A stretch of 38,528 nucleotides of DNA from Nitrospinaceae bacterium (lineage in GTDB: Bacteria; Nitrospinota; Nitrospinia; Nitrospinales; VA-1), in NCBI GenBank assembly GCA_029261695.1, contig JAJDAV010000081.1, positions 1 to 38,528 of the forward strand. The letters are read 5' to 3'. This document shows positions 1-9,132 of this stretch, piece after piece (positions within the stretch are counted from its first letter, which is position 1; every line of letters starts with the position of its first letter). The notes beneath the pieces were generated by a model that did not search any database, was not told the DNA's origin, and saw only the letters and a program-made list of their open reading frames with translations. Made by a program: the position numbers and the translations under genes.

Positions 1-1
1 G

Positions 2-67
2 ACGCTGGTGCGAAACGGCACGTGTTTAAAATGCATGACCTGCGGAGCAACCTCAGGTTGTTCCTGA
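2..67 (+). CDS. nrdJ: C-terminal end of a vitamin B12-dependent (class II) ribonucleotide reductase, partial (5' end outside window)
   Basis: Frame 2 reads TLVRNGTCLKCMTCGATSGCS*, the C-terminal Cys-rich motif I associate with class II RNRs (CxxCxTCGATxGCS). Missing from the ORF track because it has no start codon in the window. Confidence 0.75.
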   Translation, partial: TLVRNGTCLKCMTCGATSGCS

Positions 68-109
68 TTCAAACCCGCCTAGTTTGAATGAAATGTTTGT
101 AGGAGCTCG

Positions 110-130
110 GCCGGCGAGTTCTTCGCCGGC
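110..130 (+). terminator. Hairpin downstream of the RNR stop, possible terminator or processing site
   Basis: gccggcga-gttct-tcgccggc: perfect 8-bp stem about 40 nt after the stop codon; only a weak pyrimidine tract (ctctcttcc) follows. Confidence 0.4.
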
Positions 131-342
131 CTCTCTTCCCCACTCTGGCGAAAAAGCTTTGCATAGCCCCGAAATTACCCGTTCCGGGTACGAAGGCTTA
201 GGTGAGATATCACGTCTTCGTCACGTTTTTTGTTTCCAAGTAAGGAATTTTGAGAAAAGCAATTATGCCTTCCCGGATGAATCACCTTTCATAAAAGTGG
301 CCGGGAATAAGAAATAAAGTTTAATTATAGGGGGAAAACTTT

Positions 343-810
343 ATGAGAAAAATAGTGATCGTAATTGGCCTATTATTTTCCGTTGGGCTAGGCATTAATT
401 CTTCAGCTGAAGATAAAACTCATAGGGTGGATGAAGGAAGCCATCATAAAATGCACTTCGTTGAAGATAGTCGAATCTCTTTGGGCCTTTCTCCGGCCAT
501 GAAACAACATCAATTGGCAAACATGAGAGCTCATGTTGAGGCGGTGCAATCAATTATTGGGTTATTGTCAGAAGGTGGATTTGATAAAGCATCTGATATA
601 GCCTATTCAAAACTGGGCTTAACAGAAGAAATGAAAAAAATGTGCAATAGTTTTGAAAACGAGACTTTCAAGAATTTAGGATTGGCCTTTCACAAAAGTG
701 GAGATGCGCTAGGAGAAACATTGAAAACAAAGGATATGACTAAATCTCTTCGCGCATTGCAAACCACCATGACCTATTGCGTCCAATGTCACGCCACTTT
801 TCGCCAATAA
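343..810 (+). CDS. Exported cytochrome c'-like (class II) protein
   Basis: N-terminal signal peptide (MRKIVIVIGLLFSVGLGINSSAE) and a single C-terminal haem motif CVQCH, the class II arrangement; helical composition. Confidence 0.7.
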   Translation: MRKIVIVIGLLFSVGLGINSSAEDKTHRVDEGSHHKMHFVEDSRISLGLSPAMKQHQLANMRAHVEAVQSIIGLLSEGGFDKASDIAYSKLGLTEEMKKMCNSFENETFKNLGLAFHKSGDALGETLKTKDMTKSLRALQTTMTYCVQCHATFRQ

Positions 811-935
811 AATTCTTATTAAAGATAAAGAATTTTTCAAGCTCCGTCCCTATTTTTATATTTTTCAAATAGTCCTTATCCAAACATGTCCTCCAAATTT
901 TTCTTCAAAGTCAAACATAGGGAACAATCAGAATT

Positions 936-1808
936 TTAATTGGATTTTAAAACCTTCTCTCTAGACTTAAAAGCTTCTTCTTTTATTCTCCCAGAGGCAA
1001 TGGTCTCATAATGTGGCCTTTCTACTTCATTCCCATCGAAATCAAAATCTAATTGAATCACAGAATTTTCATCCACATGAATTTTCTGGCTTCTGATCTT
1101 CATTAAAAAATGCCAGGCGTTGACCACATAGTCTCCCGGAGGAATATCATTGATCTGAAAAGCTCCATTTTTACCGGTAATGAAATAATAGGGGTTTTGT
1201 ACCCGATAGCCCCAGGATTGCATAAACTCATGCATACCACAGATTAATTGAAATATTTTTTGCTTGCCCGTAAATTGAATTTTGCTGGAGGATACCTCCT
1301 CAGCTGGAATCGGAAGATTGGAAATTATCTTTCCTTTTTTACTCTCGTACACTTGGCTGTTGTGCATTACAGGATCAACGTTGTTTATATGAATTGTCTC
1401 CCCTTGCCGCACCACATGAACGCTTGGAGAGAATTTGCAGGCCTCGGAGAGTATGCTGACCGGTTCCTTGTGGAAAATTTTCCCTGCATCCACGTGCTCA
1501 ATAGAAATGACCACATCTTTTAAGCTGCCACCTGAATCTACTAGGAAGTCATTTAAAATCCTATTCATATTGTCATCCGTATCGACCTCGGCACACAAAT
1601 CCATGTTTGGGAAAAGGACCTCATGATAAATACGTGGAGGGGGAATTTTTCCGCTTAAAAAAGCTTTCCCCTTGATAACGCCACCATTTTTAATTTCTAT
1701 TTCCTGATACGCTAATCCTTGAGTTGAGAAAAGCTGAAGAAACCCCAATGAAACAAACAATAAAAATGAAATAGATGTTTTCATAATTTTTTCAACTCCC
1801 TTTTTCAA
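936..1808 (-). CDS. Exported protein with cupredoxin-like and carboxypeptidase-regulatory-like segments
   Basis: Signal peptide; HNSQV followed by CGMHEFM (type-1 copper-like C-x2-H-x2-M spacing); then GKNGAFQINDIPPGDYVVNAWH, typical of carboxypeptidase-regulatory-like domains. Confidence 0.6.
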   Translation of the reverse strand: MKKGVEKIMKTSISFLLFVSLGFLQLFSTQGLAYQEIEIKNGGVIKGKAFLSGKIPPPRIYHEVLFPNMDLCAEVDTDDNMNRILNDFLVDSGGSLKDVVISIEHVDAGKIFHKEPVSILSEACKFSPSVHVVRQGETIHINNVDPVMHNSQVYESKKGKIISNLPIPAEEVSSSKIQFTGKQKIFQLICGMHEFMQSWGYRVQNPYYFITGKNGAFQINDIPPGDYVVNAWHFLMKIRSQKIHVDENSVIQLDFDFDGNEVERPHYETIASGRIKEEAFKSREKVLKSN

Positions 1809-1989
1809 GAACCTATTTCAGTCCTTATTAATATCGCTGCGAGGACAACAGCTTGTGGCTTTAACAAAAATAATTTTCCCTCTATTTATTAATGTTAACT
1901 TTTGAGAGTTAAAAAATGATTAATTCAAAATTAAAGAAAATTAATGCTAATATTTTAATTTTAAATTAAATTTGTCTTTTCAGGTGTCA

Positions 1990-2847
1990 CTAGGAGCCAT
2001 AGCGGGCGCAGCGGAAACCGAAGGTGGGGTTTTTTAGTTTTGGGTCGACGGCATTGCGGAAGTCTATTTTAGATTGGCCCATATAACTGGTCCAGCCGCC
2101 GCCTTTAACAACTCGCAAATTTGATTTTTCTGTTTTCACCCATTCCCAAACATTGCCGGACATATCCATCACCCCATAAGGGCTTGCGCCACTCGGAAAA
2201 GAGGCTACGGGGGCGACTGATAGATGCCCGTCTTTTTCTCCAAATGTGTTGGCATTTTGAGGTAGAAATTCATTTCCCCACGGCCAGGTGAATGTGGTGC
2301 TGCCTCGTGCTGCGGCTTCCCATTCCATTTCGGTTGGCAGACGCTTCCCCGCCCATTTGCAATATTTGCTGGCTTGAATCCAGTTGATTCCCATGACCGG
2401 ACATTGAGGGCAGGGCTTGCCATTGGTGTAAGGTTTTTCATTGTACCGGGGTTGGAACTTTTTAAAATTTTCTACGGTGGTTTCTGTTCTATCAATATAG
2501 AAAGCTGGTAGCGCTACGAATTGGGAGCCATTTTTGTCAGGACTCAATGTTCCACTGCTAGCCATTTTTTTTATCCCGACCAGATATTTCCCTTGATTGA
2601 CCAGGATCATCAGGGTCTGATCTTTTTTGTTTAATATTGTGGGCAGGAGGGAACTGTCAACTTCAACGGGGGGCAGGCTTTTTAGCTGGTAGTTTTTTTT
2701 CTTTTTAACTTGAACGGGTCGTTTGCGGGATTTTTTTTTGTAGCGTTCGGAGTAGTCTGGTTTGGCGTATCGTTTACGATGTTTCTTGGCAGGCGCACAG
2801 GCATTCACCCAGACAAATATAAAGATGAAAAGTATAATGAGTCTCAA
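1990..2847 (-). CDS. Lipoprotein with FGE-sulfatase (SUMF1-like) domain
   Basis: Lipobox-like VNAC; YIDRTETTVENFKKF, PVMGINWIQASKYCKWAGKRLPTEMEWEAAARG, GVMDMSGNVWEWV, VVKGGGW, FGFRCAR are classic FGE-sulfatase motifs. Confidence 0.85.
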   Translation of the reverse strand: MRLIILFIFIFVWVNACAPAKKHRKRYAKPDYSERYKKKSRKRPVQVKKKKNYQLKSLPPVEVDSSLLPTILNKKDQTLMILVNQGKYLVGIKKMASSGTLSPDKNGSQFVALPAFYIDRTETTVENFKKFQPRYNEKPYTNGKPCPQCPVMGINWIQASKYCKWAGKRLPTEMEWEAAARGSTTFTWPWGNEFLPQNANTFGEKDGHLSVAPVASFPSGASPYGVMDMSGNVWEWVKTEKSNLRVVKGGGWTSYMGQSKIDFRNAVDPKLKNPTFGFRCARYGS

Positions 2848-3260
2848 TGTTTTTCCTGGCTCATGAGCGAATCGATTTGACCTTTCAGGCGGCGGTATTT
2901 TTTATAATATTCTTCCGCCTCTTCTTTTTTCCCCATCAGTTCGTAGGTGTACCCCAGACTATACCAGGCGTTATGATGGGTGGGGTCGATTTCTAATACA
3001 GATTTAAATGCTCGCTCAGCATCTTCGTATTTTTTTTGATAATTATAAATGCCTCCGAGACCATAATGCCCTTCTGCATTTTTGGGATCTTTTTCAATGG
3101 CTCTCAAAAAGGATTTACTGGCAGAGCTATATTGTTCCTGGCTTAATAACTGCAACCCTTCCTCAACATATTCGTTACTATTTTTCTCACTGCATTGGGT
3201 TAAAATTAAAACCAGAAGAACCAGCAGTTGGAGTTTAAGGAAGCGGCGAGTCATCTTCAT
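2844..3260 (-). CDS. TPR-repeat lipoprotein
   Basis: Lipobox-like LTQC; TPR motifs (AEGHYGLGGIYNYQKKYEDAERAFKSVLEIDP, HNAWYSLGYTYELMGKKEEAEEYYKKY). Overlaps the start of the downstream FGE-like gene by 4 nt. Confidence 0.8.
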   Translation of the reverse strand: MKMTRRFLKLQLLVLLVLILTQCSEKNSNEYVEEGLQLLSQEQYSSASKSFLRAIEKDPKNAEGHYGLGGIYNYQKKYEDAERAFKSVLEIDPTHHNAWYSLGYTYELMGKKEEAEEYYKKYRRLKGQIDSLMSQEKH

Positions 3261-3363
3261 TTACCTTTAAGGGATTATTTAGCTGCTCCCAAACCACTGG
3301 AACATATATGGTAAATATAACACCAATGTTTAATCCCTTTTACATTAAAAACGCGGGTGCGAA

Positions 3364-4566
3364 ATGACACCCTTTGATATTTTTCTATCTCTTTTGCTAG
3401 GTATCATCATTGTGGGGGGAGCCTTTGTTCTCTGCATGGCAAAAGAGCTAGCTGGGATCAACCGTCTTTTATTGTGGTCGCGTGGGCAATTGGATTCTTT
3501 TACCGCACGCGGCCAGACAACGACTTCCGAAAAAGAGAAACGGGCTATCGAGGAAGTTTTAAGCAGGTGTGAAAAGCTTAAGCAGGTGAGTTTGGAGGAT
3601 TGGGATTTTAAGTCTGAAAACTTTTCTTTAATTGAAAAAATTTCTTCTATTTATCATCCCGATGCCTCGGTCCCTTTAGAACAAGCAAGGTTGGGGGATA
3701 TTCTCGATGCGATTCAGGAAGCCAACCAAAAAGTATTGAGTGTAATTCATCTGCCGAGAATTAATTCTGTAACCCAGTTCCGGCTGATTCAGGTTCTCGA
3801 GAATTTAAATTCATCTTCTAACAACAAAAATAGCGATAGAGAAAAGAGCCGGGGAATATGGAGTCGTTTGCTCAAGCCTGTTTTTTTAATGGGGCAAACA
3901 AGGGTGGTTCGATCTCTTTTAACTCAATGGGTGTTATTGGTGGGAGAGGCAGCGATAAAAGTATATGGAACCCGCTCTGAAGAGAGTGATGTAGAAGCGG
4001 AAGCTATTCTAGCCGAATGGGATACCTTGCAAGATGAGCCGAGTGTGCCTCTTTCTGAAAATGTGGAACAGATTGTGAGTTCTTCAAAAAAGGAAATTCT
4101 TTTTTCAGCGACTTCGATTTCGTGGAAGAGAGCCAGAAAAATTTATATTTCGCTGGCAGATCAAATTGCCCGACACTACCACTCTGACTCCCCTTTTCCA
4201 ATTTATGAAGTGCGCGTTTGTGACTTGCTTAAATCGGTTGCTGATACTCTGGAGGCAATAGGACGTTTGAGTCAAAAACCTGTGCTGAACAAGTTGTTAA
4301 GAGTCCGAGTCTCACAGTTAACTCAGGCAAGGGACTTTGCCTTGCCTCTCGGGCAGAATAAAATTATGGAATGGGTGAACAGGTATCAGGTGGGCAGTGT
4401 CGCTAAATGGTCCCATACCTTATATAAAACTTTGCAAAAAAAACAGCCGGGAGTTTTGTTGCGCGATGTCGTGTTTTCTGTTGTTAAAGAGGGCGGGAAA
4501 CGCTGGCTGGTATTGCATCTCCACAGAAAAATAGCTGTTGAAGCAAACAAGCTTTACGGTCGTTAA
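3364..4566 (+). CDS. N-terminally membrane-anchored hypothetical protein
   Basis: 400-aa ORF with one N-terminal hydrophobic helix (FDIFLSLLLGIIIVGGAFVLCMA); long codon-consistent frame; family not recognised. Confidence 0.65.
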   Translation: MTPFDIFLSLLLGIIIVGGAFVLCMAKELAGINRLLLWSRGQLDSFTARGQTTTSEKEKRAIEEVLSRCEKLKQVSLEDWDFKSENFSLIEKISSIYHPDASVPLEQARLGDILDAIQEANQKVLSVIHLPRINSVTQFRLIQVLENLNSSSNNKNSDREKSRGIWSRLLKPVFLMGQTRVVRSLLTQWVLLVGEAAIKVYGTRSEESDVEAEAILAEWDTLQDEPSVPLSENVEQIVSSSKKEILFSATSISWKRARKIYISLADQIARHYHSDSPFPIYEVRVCDLLKSVADTLEAIGRLSQKPVLNKLLRVRVSQLTQARDFALPLGQNKIMEWVNRYQVGSVAKWSHTLYKTLQKKQPGVLLRDVVFSVVKEGGKRWLVLHLHRKIAVEANKLYGR

Positions 4567-4597
4567 CATGCCTATGTGATGTTTGCCCCTTGTCTTC

Positions 4598-4661
4598 ATG
4601 TCCGGCACGGGCATTGTCGGACATTAATCTTCCCCCTGTTAAGGGGGACTGAGGGGGTTGC
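4598..4661. repeat. Palindromic intergenic element (two adjacent inverted-repeat units)
   Basis: atgtccg...cggacat (4598-4604/4618-4624), followed by ccccctgttaagggggactgagggggtt, between convergent genes. Confidence 0.4.
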
Positions 4662-4718
4662 CTTTTCTGCTCGCAAAAAAAACTTACCGTTTTATGTGCT
4701 CGACCTGCTTTCTCTAAT

Positions 4719-5546
4719 TTATTTATGCAATGTGTAGGAAACCCGGATGCCGCTGGTATAAACATCGGCCCAGTGTGAGGCTTTTTTATGATCGGGTGTG
4801 AACAGGTCGTGATAGGTGCATGGGCGTGTGCTGTGGGCCGACCAGTCGAGTTTCTTAAATTTAGCATCCAAGGACTGAAACCAGATTTCGAGTAACGCTG
4901 CACTGGGCAGGGTGATCAGGCTGAGGTCTTTGCTACGATAATCAAAGGAATGCGGCAGGGTGTAATCTTTTTTTTCAGGTTGTGTCAATGCCGTTAGAAG
5001 TATTGGAAGCTCAAGAGTTTCTTCATTGATACTTTTATAAACTTGCGGAGCATCTTTTCCTTGAACGGCTGCATAGGCAGCAGTGAAAGTATCAATTATT
5101 ACCGTTTCTTTCGCTGCTCTTAGCATGAGTTTCAATAAACGGTAAGGTTCTGTTGTGTAATAAAGCATGCCCAGGCAAAGCACGGTGTCAAAACTTCCTT
5201 CCTCCACGTTCTCCAGAAATTGTATGGCGTCGCTGACTGCCATCGAATATTTTTCTTTAGCAACATTCAATTCCTGAAACAACTCCATTCCAAGTTGGAT
5301 CATTTTTTCTTCTGTATCTATTCCTTGAATGAAACTTGCGCCAGATTCTAGGGCTGCATAGGCAAACGTTCCCATATGCGACCCGACATCAAGAATTCTT
5401 TTTCCCTGAATGTATTCCAGGTTATTGGTCAGCAGTTGATCGATTCTGGCGTTAAGGCATTCGGGATGGTAAGGAATTGCCCATCTGCTTTTACGGGTTT
5501 CGTGGACTAGAAAAGGTGAATCGTCGGATATTAGAGTTTTTTTCAT
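4719..5546 (-). CDS. Class I SAM-dependent methyltransferase (CmoB/DUF1698-like)
   Basis: Motif I ILDVGSHMGTFAYAALESGA, followed by IQGIDTEEKM and FDTVLCLGMLYYTTEPYRLL. Confidence 0.7.
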   Translation of the reverse strand: MKKTLISDDSPFLVHETRKSRWAIPYHPECLNARIDQLLTNNLEYIQGKRILDVGSHMGTFAYAALESGASFIQGIDTEEKMIQLGMELFQELNVAKEKYSMAVSDAIQFLENVEEGSFDTVLCLGMLYYTTEPYRLLKLMLRAAKETVIIDTFTAAYAAVQGKDAPQVYKSINEETLELPILLTALTQPEKKDYTLPHSFDYRSKDLSLITLPSAALLEIWFQSLDAKFKKLDWSAHSTRPCTYHDLFTPDHKKASHWADVYTSGIRVSYTLHK

Positions 5547-5903
5547 TTGGAGGTAAATGTTTCATTTTGGTGCTGTTGAGGCGTAACTTGCCTTGGTTTT
5601 TTAATGTAGCAGAAAAACCCAAACTATCCAATTTTAAAGGGGTTTGGGTGCTTTTAGAGGGGGCGATATTGGTTAAAATGTAAGCTATTGATTTTATTGG
5701 TTTAATCTGTTTTAATAATCAAAGTTCTTTGATTTATTTGATGTTATGGCGGTTGAGATCTGGTGGGAAAAAGTAGGGAATATTACAGTTTTACAGACCA
5801 AATATTGATTACTTTTTGAACACCCTTATTAACAGTTTCCTTGTTTTATCAGGGGCAACGCCCGATAATAAATTAACCCCGGTTAACAAAAATTAGTGAG
5901 TGA

Positions 5904-6677
5904 ATGATGTCATCTGTTGTTCAGATATTAAGTCCTCAAGCTGAAGAGTTGCAGGCCAAGCGCCGCGAACTGGCTCAGCTGCGTAAAAATTTAGCAGATA
6001 TGGAATTGCAACTTTCCACTGAGAAAGCTGAATTGAATTTGTTTGAAATTCGCTATCAGGAGGTTGTCGGGGCAAAGTATGCGGAAATGGATATTGTCAA
6101 GGCTCAGGTGTTGAGTCTGGCATCAAAACTTTACCCTAAGGCAGACACGTTTCGCGAAGAAGCTGAATCAGCTCGCGAGCACGCAAAAGAATATTCTGAA
6201 AAAAATGAGAAGGTAACAAACGCTCAAAAAGAATTTAGTCCCCCGGAAAATCTTAAGAAATTGTTTCGTCGTGTCGCAAAAAAAATTCACCCTGACTTGA
6301 GTTCTTCAACTGAAGAAAGGGAAAAGCGCAACGAATTGATGGCCAAACTCAATCAGGCTTACGACAAACTTGACGAAGAAGGCATTCGTTCCATTCTGAT
6401 TGAGTGGGAAGCAGAGAGTCCTATAGAAGATACTTTGGAGTTAGGGGAACAACTGGAACGTGTTGTTCGTCAATTAGCACAGATACGTGGACGCCTCTAT
6501 AACATTTCGGGTGAATTGGAAGACTTGAACCTTTCTGAAATGTTCCAATTAAAAAATAATATTGAGTTGGCTGCGAAAGAAGGTCGAGACCTGTTGCAGG
6601 AAATTGCCAATGACATTGAAGAGAAGATCCTCAAGGCCAAAGCGCGTATACGCGATTTAGCGCATGAATTTATTTAA
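5904..6677 (+). CDS. J-domain (DnaJ-like) coiled-coil protein
   Basis: LKKLFRRVAKKIHPDLSSSTEEREKRNELMAKLNQAYDKL contains the HPD tripeptide; flanked by coiled-coil-like segments. Confidence 0.8.
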   Translation: MMSSVVQILSPQAEELQAKRRELAQLRKNLADMELQLSTEKAELNLFEIRYQEVVGAKYAEMDIVKAQVLSLASKLYPKADTFREEAESAREHAKEYSEKNEKVTNAQKEFSPPENLKKLFRRVAKKIHPDLSSSTEEREKRNELMAKLNQAYDKLDEEGIRSILIEWEAESPIEDTLELGEQLERVVRQLAQIRGRLYNISGELEDLNLSEMFQLKNNIELAAKEGRDLLQEIANDIEEKILKAKARIRDLAHEFI

Positions 6678-6688
6678 ATAGACGAGAT

Positions 6689-9013
6689 ATGCAAGAATTG
6701 AAAGTTAACCTTCCCGTTAAACAATCCTCCTCTGACAGCCCAGCGACTGTTATCCCCTGGAATTCTTCTGTTGCTACAGATCATCTTCCCGACGTTCTTT
6801 ATAAAACAGGATCGGGCGCGATGGGTAAATTAAAACGGAAGAAAATTGAAAGCTGGTTTAACGAGGCGCGTTCTGGAGAAACCCAAGCTCAGTATAACTT
6901 AGGGGTAGCTTACTTTAAGGGGGCGGGTGTTTCCTGTAACCACAAGGAAGCGTTTAAGTGGTTCGAAAAGTCCGCAGAAAAGGGTTCAGCAAAGGGACAA
7001 GGTTTTCTAGCTCTGATGTACGAAAATGGAATGGGCGTGAAACAAGATCTTGAGCAAAGTCTGCATTGGTACCAAAAGGCTGCGGAGCAGGATGACAGTG
7101 CCGCGCAGTTTAATTTGGCTCGTATGTATTATCAGGGTAAAGGAACAGAAAAAGCATCGGACCAGGCCGCAATATGGTTTGAAAAGGCTGCTGATAAAAA
7201 TAACGACACAGCACAAAATATGTTAGGGGTCCTTTTCGAAAAAGGAGAAGGTGTCCCGCAAGATTATGATAAAGCCATTTCATGGTATCGAAAGGCTGCC
7301 CTCAATGGTAATGAAGCGGGGCTTTATAACCTGGGTGACTTGTACGACCGTGGTGAAGGGGTGAGGAAAGATTCAGCCAAGGCCGCACGATGGTTTAAGA
7401 AAGCTGCGCTGAAAGGTTTGGATCTTGCCCAATTTAAATTGGGCACGCTTTACTATTGTGGTGAAGGGGTCTCACAGGCTCCACAAAAGGCTTTGCAATG
7501 GATTTGTCGGGCTGCCGAACAAGGCCATGCACATGCGCGGCATTTTTTAAGAACAACTTCTTCCGACTTTAAACCTACAGGTGAAGATCTTTACCAAAAA
7601 GGAAAATACTTTTTTGAACAGAAAGAGTATGAAGAAGCTTTCTTGTGGTTGCAGCGAGCTGCTAACGAAAACCATGCGGAAGCGCAAAACTCTTTAGGTC
7701 TGCTCTGCGACTATGGTAAGGGGTGTAAGCGAGACCCTCTGCAAGCATTTCATTGGTATCAAAAAGCGAAAGATCATCCTCAAGCTCTTTTCAATATTGG
7801 CATGCTTTATTTTCTGGGAGAGGGTGTGGCGCAAGATGATAAACAATCTTTTAGTTACTTTGAGCGTTCTGCAAAAGAAAATGAAACTCGCTCGCAGGTG
7901 TTTTTAGGAATCCTCTATGAAAATGGAAAAGGCGTTATCCAAGATCTGACCAAGGCTGTAAATTGTTATCGCAAGGCAGCCTGGCAGGGGGATGTCTTTG
8001 GTCGTTTCCATCTTGCAAGAATGTATTACCACGGCAAAGGCGTTCCCGCGGACCATTCGGAATCTTTAAACTGGTATCACAAGGCAGAGGGTTATGTTCT
8101 CGCTCAATACAATTTAGGCAGAATGTATCTCAATGGGGATGGGATAAAACAAAATCTTAAAAAAGCCGTTCACTGGTTTGAAAAGGCTGCCGAGCAGGGT
8201 CATGATTACGCTCAATTCAGTCTGGGAAAAATTTATAGCACTGACAAAAAATTGGACGAAGCTAAGAAATGGTTTCTGTTGGCAGCAGAGCAGGGCAACC
8301 ATCTGGCACAATATCATCTCGGATTATTATTCGAAAATCTGGGATGCGAAAAAGATAGTGCGCATTGGTATCGACAGGCAGCAGAGCAAGGAAACTTACA
8401 AGCGGCTCAGGCTTTGGGTCGTATGTTTTTTGTGGGCAAGGGCGTAGAGAAAGATTTTGAAGAAGCCGCTAAATGGTATCGTAAAACATCACAAAAGAAA
8501 TCACACGACGATGGGACGGAATCATCCGATATTTTGTGGTTGAGAAAGGCTGCGGGAAATGGGCATTCGCGGGCGCAAAATCATTTGGGAGAACTTTATG
8601 AGCGTGGCGAAGGAGTCCCGCCTAGTTTGCACGAGTGCATGAAATGGTACCGGCGGTCAGCAGAGAAAGGCAATGATCTGGCGCAATATAATCTCGCCCG
8701 ATTGCTGGATGAAGCCGATGAAGCTTTGAGTTGGTATCACAAATCAGCAGACCAGGGAAATGTTCTGGCGCAAGTGGAACTGGGATGCCTTTATCAAAAT
8801 GAAAATCCAACTGCCGCCTTCAAATGGTTTCGTTTAGCTGCAGAGCATGGTCATAGCGAGGCACAATATCAACTCGGTTTAATGTATCGAAATGGAAGGG
8901 GAACACCCATCCACTTCACCGAAGCCATCCACTGGCTGAGACGCGCCGCAGAGCAGGATCATCTTTCTGCCATCGGCGCTCTGCAAAAATTAGAGCACGC
9001 TTTGCAGGTTTAG
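6689..9013 (+). CDS. Large Sel1-repeat protein (SEL1/TPR-like solenoid)
   Basis: Many about 36-aa repeats of the form A-x2-LG-x-LY-x2-G-x-GV-x2-D-x3-A-x2-WYRKAAEQG; no clear signal peptide. Confidence 0.9.
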   Translation: MQELKVNLPVKQSSSDSPATVIPWNSSVATDHLPDVLYKTGSGAMGKLKRKKIESWFNEARSGETQAQYNLGVAYFKGAGVSCNHKEAFKWFEKSAEKGSAKGQGFLALMYENGMGVKQDLEQSLHWYQKAAEQDDSAAQFNLARMYYQGKGTEKASDQAAIWFEKAADKNNDTAQNMLGVLFEKGEGVPQDYDKAISWYRKAALNGNEAGLYNLGDLYDRGEGVRKDSAKAARWFKKAALKGLDLAQFKLGTLYYCGEGVSQAPQKALQWICRAAEQGHAHARHFLRTTSSDFKPTGEDLYQKGKYFFEQKEYEEAFLWLQRAANENHAEAQNSLGLLCDYGKGCKRDPLQAFHWYQKAKDHPQALFNIGMLYFLGEGVAQDDKQSFSYFERSAKENETRSQVFLGILYENGKGVIQDLTKAVNCYRKAAWQGDVFGRFHLARMYYHGKGVPADHSESLNWYHKAEGYVLAQYNLGRMYLNGDGIKQNLKKAVHWFEKAAEQGHDYAQFSLGKIYSTDKKLDEAKKWFLLAAEQGNHLAQYHLGLLFENLGCEKDSAHWYRQAAEQGNLQAAQALGRMFFVGKGVEKDFEEAAKWYRKTSQKKSHDDGTESSDILWLRKAAGNGHSRAQNHLGELYERGEGVPPSLHECMKWYRRSAEKGNDLAQYNLARLLDEADEALSWYHKSADQGNVLAQVELGCLYQNENPTAAFKWFRLAAEHGHSEAQYQLGLMYRNGRGTPIHFTEAIHWLRRAAEQDHLSAIGALQKLEHALQV

Positions 9014-9132
9014 GATCCCCTAAATACATTCAATAAATTTTGTAAGGTTGAGCGTTTTCGCCCGACTTATTTGGGAGATTTTTTTGTTGGTTTTTATATG
9101 TAGATATCTATATATTAAGATATAGGTATTTT

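Noticed and set aside
84-317. 77-aa ORF on the ORF track
   Set aside because: Covers the hairpins downstream of the RNR stop; composition not protein-like; no RBS.
1248-1626. Plus-strand ORFs at 1248 and 1435
   Set aside because: Antisense to the well-supported minus-strand cupredoxin-like gene.
6689-9013. CRISPR-like or DNA tandem repeat signal within the Sel1 gene
   Set aside because: Repetition is at protein level (about 36 aa, degenerate DNA), not identical direct repeats with spacers.
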